A stretch of 46,067 bases of DNA from Oscillospiraceae bacterium (GTDB taxonomy: Bacteria > Bacillota > Clostridia > Oscillospirales > Oscillospiraceae): positions 1 through 46,067 of the forward strand of contig SVKY01000012.1 in assembly GCA_015068235.1 (NCBI GenBank). Reading direction: 5' to 3'. Position 1 is the first letter of the stretch, and each line of letters opens with the position of its first letter. The position numbers and the translations under genes were made by a program. Shown piece by piece: positions 42,862 through 46,067 of the stretch. Under the pieces are notes generated by a model that saw nothing but the letters and a program-made list of their open reading frames with translations, had not been told where the DNA came from and did no database searches.

Positions 42862-44231
42862 AACTGAATTATAAACGCACGGTTTACGTTGGATTTGCCT
42901 TTTTCCTGATCTGCGCCTTTTGGCAGGCATATGACACGATCATTCCGCTGACTCTAACCAACAAATTCGGTCTTTCTCAAACTGCTTCGGGTGTTGTGAT
43001 GGCGCTGGATAACATCCTTGCGCTGTTTCTGCTGCCGCTGTTCGGTGCGATCTCTGACCGCCACAGAAGCAGATTCGGCAAGAGAACGCCCTTTATTTTC
43101 GCAGGAACCGTCATATCGGTCCTTGCATTCATGGGACTCTCATTCGTGGATAATTGGCAGAGAGCGAATCTTATCGAGCTTACAGGCTCGTCCGAGCCGC
43201 AGACGATGATCGCTTTTGCAACCGCAGCCACGGAAAATAGCCCCTTGGTTTTGATTATTTTCATTGCTATTTTGCTGCTGATTTTGCTGTCGATGGCAAC
43301 CTTCCGCTCCCCTGCCGTTGCACTGATGCCCGATGTGACGATCAAGCCCCTGCGCTCGAAGGCAAATGCAGTCATCAATCTAATGGGCACTGCCGGCGGC
43401 ATTTTGGTGCTTGCTTTAGGTATCGTCTTTGCCACGAGCAAGGAGGAAAACGCCACCATGAGCTACACGCCGTATTTCTTGGCGGTAGCACTGATCATGG
43501 TCTTTGCGCTTGCAATGTTCCTGTGGAAGGTACGTGAGCCGCAGTTTGCTGAGCAAATGCGTTTGGACAGCCAAAAATATGGCATTGATGAAAGCGAGTC
43601 CGCTGAAGAGGGTGATCGCAAGCTGAGCAAGAGTGAAAAACGTTCGCTGTTTTTCCTCTTGGCATCGATCATTTTGTGGTTCATGGCATACAATGCCGTA
43701 ACGTCAAAGTATTCCGTCTATGCAACAAATATTTTGAAAAAAGATTATAATCTCACGCTGATCATTGCGCAGGCTGCCGCTGTCATTTCCTACCTGCCCG
43801 TAGGTATGATCGCCTCTCGCATCGGTAGAAAAAAGGCGATTTTGGCAGGTGTTGTTTTGCTCACGACCGCCTTTACCGTGGCAGCCTTTGTGCGTGAGGA
43901 CAGCCCCGATTTTTGGATGTATGCGATGTTTATCCTTGCAGGAATCGGCTTAGCAAGCATCAATGTCAACTCCTTCCCCATGGTCGTTGAGATGTGCAAG
44001 GGTAGCGATGTTGGCAAATACACAGGTATTTACTACACCGCAAGCATGACAGCGCAGACTCTAACGCCGCTACTGTCAGGTTATTTGATGGATCAATTTG
44101 GCATGACGGTGCTTTTCCCCTATGCGGCGGTCTTTTCTGCCATCGCATTCGTGACGATGCTCTTCGTTCTGCATGGAGACAACAGGCCCACGGCAAAGCA
44201 TGGCTTGGAAGCTCTCGACATTGAGGATTGA
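42858..44231 (+). CDS. MFS transporter (GPH/SLC45-like)
   Basis: The 457-residue protein has about twelve membrane helices and, between helices 2 and 3, SDRHRSRFGKRTPFI, the signature of GPH/SLC45-type transporters that often carry sugars. The central cytoplasmic loop is charged (DESESAEEGDRKLSKSEKR). The substrate is unknown. Coupling to the phosphatase upstream suggests uptake followed by dephosphorylation, but this is weak evidence. Confidence 0.88.
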   Translation: MKLNYKRTVYVGFAFFLICAFWQAYDTIIPLTLTNKFGLSQTASGVVMALDNILALFLLPLFGAISDRHRSRFGKRTPFIFAGTVISVLAFMGLSFVDNWQRANLIELTGSSEPQTMIAFATAATENSPLVLIIFIAILLLILLSMATFRSPAVALMPDVTIKPLRSKANAVINLMGTAGGILVLALGIVFATSKEENATMSYTPYFLAVALIMVFALAMFLWKVREPQFAEQMRLDSQKYGIDESESAEEGDRKLSKSEKRSLFFLLASIILWFMAYNAVTSKYSVYATNILKKDYNLTLIIAQAAAVISYLPVGMIASRIGRKKAILAGVVLLTTAFTVAAFVREDSPDFWMYAMFILAGIGLASINVNSFPMVVEMCKGSDVGKYTGIYYTASMTAQTLTPLLSGYLMDQFGMTVLFPYAAVFSAIAFVTMLFVLHGDNRPTAKHGLEALDIED

Positions 44232-44232
44232 T

Positions 44233-45066
44233 ATGATAATTGTTTATATTTTATGTGCAATGCTTCTGCTTGCAGCCCTATGGCTGCTGACGATGCGCAC
44301 CAAGCGCAAAAAAGAAGACTTTTTCGGTCTTGCAAAATTCCACTACGCCCACCGAGGACTGCACGGAAACGGCATTCCTGAAAATTCTCTGGCAGCCTTT
44401 TCCCTTGCCGTAAATCACGGCTTTGGTGCGGAGCTGGATGTGCATTTGACCAAGGATCATCGGTTGGTTGTGATCCACGATAAAACGCTCAAGCGCACCA
44501 CAGGTGCCGAGGGCATGGTGGAAGATGCGACTTTGAAGGAATTAAAATCCCTGAATTTAGAGGGAACGCAAGAAAAAATCCCACTTTTACAAGAGGTTTT
44601 GCCTCTGTTTGAGGGAAAGGCACCTCTGATCATCGAGATCAAAGCGGTCAAGGGCAATCATGCCGAGCTGACACGTCGAGTCTGCGAACTTTTGGTCAAT
44701 TATCCCAAGCTAAAATTCTGCATCGAATCCTTCGACCCCCGTGTACTGCGGTGGTTAAAAAAGCACCGCCCCAATATCATCAGAGGACAGCTCTCGTGCG
44801 ATTTTGTCCGCAGAAAAAACGGCTTGCCTCTTGTGCTTGCGGTGCTTTTGACCAATTTATCGCTGAATTTTTGGACAGTGCCGCACTTCATCGCTTACCG
44901 TTTTGAAGATCGCAGCAAGCTTGCCCTGCGCATTTGCCGAAAAATTTGGGGCGTACAGGAATTTTCATGGACGATCAAGTCCAAAGCCGATGCAAAAACC
45001 GCACTTGCAGACGGCGCACCAATCATTTTTGAACATATACAGGAGGACCTATGTACGATAAACTGA
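44233..45066 (+). CDS. Membrane-anchored glycerophosphodiester phosphodiesterase
   Basis: The 277-residue protein has one N-terminal membrane helix (IIVYILCAMLLLAALWLL) and a GDPD barrel with YAHRGLHGNGIPENSLAAF and ELDVHLTKDHRLVVIHD, holding the catalytic His pair and metal residues. It splits glycerophosphodiesters to glycerol-3-phosphate and an alcohol; when the head group is ethanolamine it would supply the eut pathway. That link is only a suggestion. The ATG at 44233 is used; the longer frame overlaps the MFS gene. Its end overlaps greA by 16 nt. Confidence 0.9.
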   Translation: MIIVYILCAMLLLAALWLLTMRTKRKKEDFFGLAKFHYAHRGLHGNGIPENSLAAFSLAVNHGFGAELDVHLTKDHRLVVIHDKTLKRTTGAEGMVEDATLKELKSLNLEGTQEKIPLLQEVLPLFEGKAPLIIEIKAVKGNHAELTRRVCELLVNYPKLKFCIESFDPRVLRWLKKHRPNIIRGQLSCDFVRRKNGLPLVLAVLLTNLSLNFWTVPHFIAYRFEDRSKLALRICRKIWGVQEFSWTIKSKADAKTALADGAPIIFEHIQEDLCTIN

Positions 45067-45563
45067 CCCGCAAGGACATTGAGCTCATGGAAGCCGAGCT
45101 GGAGGATCGCCGCTTGAACATTCGCCCGAAGATCATGGAAGAAGTCAAGCGCACCCGTGAATACGGCGATTTGAGCGAAAATTACGAATACAAAGCCGCA
45201 AAGCAGGCACAGCGCCGCAACGACAGCCGTATGCGCTACCTGCAAAACATGATCAAAACAGCGCAGATCATTGACGATGCACCGCAAAATGCCGATACCG
45301 ATGCCGTCAAAATGTACGACAAGGTCACGCTGTATCTTCCCGAAGACGACGAGACCATGGTGATCCAAGTCGTCTCAACGGTGCGAGTGGCACCCGATGC
45401 AGGTTTTATCAGCATGGAAGCACCGCTGGGCAAGGCAGTTTTGGGCAAAAAAGTCGGAAGCACCGTCACGGTTCACGTCAATGACAGCGTTTCCTACGAC
45501 GTGCAGATTCAAAAAATCGAGCCTGCCATCGATGACGGCTCCGCTCCGCTTTTGGAATATTGA
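45051..45563 (+). CDS. greA: Transcript cleavage factor GreA
   Basis: The 170-residue protein has the N-terminal coiled coil with the acidic tip REYGDLSENYEYKAAK near residue 40, whose Asp and Glu support RNA cleavage by stalled RNA polymerase, and a C-terminal FKBP-like domain (GKAVLGKKVGSTVTV). GreA is usually about 157 residues; this one is slightly longer and its coiled coil shows some divergence, so a paralogue is possible. AGGAGG lies 6 nt before the ATG. Confidence 0.88.
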   Translation: MYDKLTRKDIELMEAELEDRRLNIRPKIMEEVKRTREYGDLSENYEYKAAKQAQRRNDSRMRYLQNMIKTAQIIDDAPQNADTDAVKMYDKVTLYLPEDDETMVIQVVSTVRVAPDAGFISMEAPLGKAVLGKKVGSTVTVHVNDSVSYDVQIQKIEPAIDDGSAPLLEY

Positions 45564-45645
45564 TCCCACGAGCAAAAAGTCAAAATCCCCGTCATTCTTC
45601 GCCGCCGCAAACGGCAGTTCGCAACCACACAAGAGGATATTCGTT

Positions 45646-45882
45646 ATGGAACAAAAAATCAGATGTGATTTGAATATGGGATACAACCTAAGAAGGCTCA
45701 GAGAAGCAGCCCATCTGTCGCAGGAAAAGCTATGCGCACAGCTTCAGTGCTGTGGCTGCGATATCGGCAGAAGCACCTATGCAAAATACGAAGCAGGCGA
45801 GTTGAATATTCGAGCCAGTGTCATTGTTGCACTGAGAAAAATCTACAATTGCTCTTACGATGATTTCTTTTTGGACTTATAA
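45646..45882 (+). CDS. Small XRE-family DNA-binding regulator
   Basis: The 78-residue protein is a single HTH_3 domain: NLRRLREAAHLSQEKLCAQL, then RSTYAKYEAGELNI and a final CSYDDFFLDL. Two Cys residues (CCGC) sit in the turn. Such small regulators bind operators as dimers. AAGAGGA precedes the ATG at 45646; a longer frame starting at 45397 is greA shadow. No toxin gene is adjacent, so an antitoxin role is not supported. It lies 82 nt after greA and before a terminator. Confidence 0.85.
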   Translation: MEQKIRCDLNMGYNLRRLREAAHLSQEKLCAQLQCCGCDIGRSTYAKYEAGELNIRASVIVALRKIYNCSYDDFFLDL

Positions 45883-45919
45883 AAACCGTGCAGTCAGCAA
45901 AATTGACTGCGCGGTTTTT
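45881..45919 (+). terminator. Terminator after the XRE regulator
   Basis: AAAAACCGTGCAGTCA (45881-45896) pairs with TGACTGCGCGGTTTTT (45904-45919), with one G-U pair. It begins at the stop codon and ends in a T-run. Confidence 0.85.
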
Positions 45920-45928
45920 ATATTCGCC

Positions 45929-46067
45929 AAATTCCGATTTATCGCTCTGTGCATGCACTCCTTGTAATGTCATTCTGAGGGAGCTTGCGACCGAAGAATC
46001 TTAGCGAGGGTATCGAAAATGCGTACAAGGTTTCGGTTTGCTCCACTGCGTGGGGACGTTTGCTTTT
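45929..46067 (+). repeat. Repeat copy E (cut by the window end)
   Basis: It begins with the family terminus AAATTCCGATTTATCG (45929-45944), followed by a core with TGTCATTCTGAGGGAGC and GACCGAAGAATCTTAGCGAG, shared with copy B at 20617-20670. The right end lies outside the window. It directly follows the terminator of the XRE gene. Confidence 0.75.

Noticed and set aside
45397-45645. Longer start for the XRE regulator
   Set aside because: The added sequence is an out-of-frame reading of greA; the inner ATG has its own ribosome binding site and begins the helix-turn-helix domain.
45564-45645. Gap before the XRE gene as a possible small RNA
   Set aside because: Only a short GCCGCCGCAAACGGC-type pairing is present and there is no promoter or terminator.

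Overview
The window reads as chromosomal DNA from a gut-type, low-to-middle GC Firmicute, most likely a Clostridia member related to Oscillospiraceae/Ruminococcaceae. This is inferred from strong AGGAGG-type ribosome binding sites, tightly overlapping operons, SLH-anchored surface proteins with Pro-Ser-Glu-Thr linkers, a clostridial-style ethanolamine operon, and Noc, YmdB and DegV homologues. No rRNA, tRNA, CRISPR array, phage gene or transposase gene was seen. The genus cannot be fixed from the sequence alone.

Layout. (1) 1-8.1 kb: the end of a secreted protein on the plus strand, then a 2222-residue minus-strand surface protein that joins a subtilisin-like protease, a 5'-nucleotidase and three SLH repeats. 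(2) 8.2-18.4 kb, minus strand: a compact ethanolamine-utilisation operon in transcription order eutG-A-B-C-L-E-M-T-pduL-(repeat)-hypothetical-eutN-eutH. It encodes the lyase and its reactivase, cobalamin adenosyltransferase, acetaldehyde and alcohol dehydrogenases, phosphotransacylase, three shell proteins and a permease. No eutV/W, eutS, eutP, eutQ or eutK lies beside it. (3) 18.5-20.4 kb: a divergent zinc-ribbon/CFI-box protein and a polyprenyl-type glycosyltransferase. (4) 20.5-28.3 kb, plus strand: asparaginase, a DUF2284 Cys-rich protein, a copper ATPase carrying a fused CopZ domain with its own internal start, TcdA, cysteine synthase, an RNA 2'-O-methyltransferase and a FliB-like Cys-cluster protein, nearly all translationally coupled. 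(5) 28.7-34.4 kb: a minus-strand Noc/ParB protein and a divergent operon ymdB-yhaO-yhaN-tatD. (6) 34.6-37.5 kb, minus strand: an alpha-oxoamine synthase resembling serine palmitoyltransferase, an SDR reductase and a DegV fatty-acid-binding protein. This set would suit synthesis of a sphingoid-type lipid. (7) 37.6-41.3 kb, plus strand: a heterodimeric ABC exporter. (8) 41.4-45.9 kb, plus strand: a YczE-like membrane protein, a HAD phosphatase, an MFS transporter, a membrane-anchored GDPD, GreA and a small XRE regulator.

The most unusual structure is a family of intergenic repeats bounded by the inverted end AAATTCCGATTTATCG. Four complete copies, one copy cut by the window edge and one lone end are present. 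The ends are conserved but at least three unrelated palindrome-rich cores lie between them. Two 146-bp copies, 24 kb apart and in opposite orientation, differ at a single base by eye, which points to recent movement. Their core holds two perfect 8-bp hairpins whose 6-nt loops are complementary to each other, a possible kissing-loop switch. One copy sits inside the ethanolamine operon and another lies between a good promoter and the asparaginase gene.
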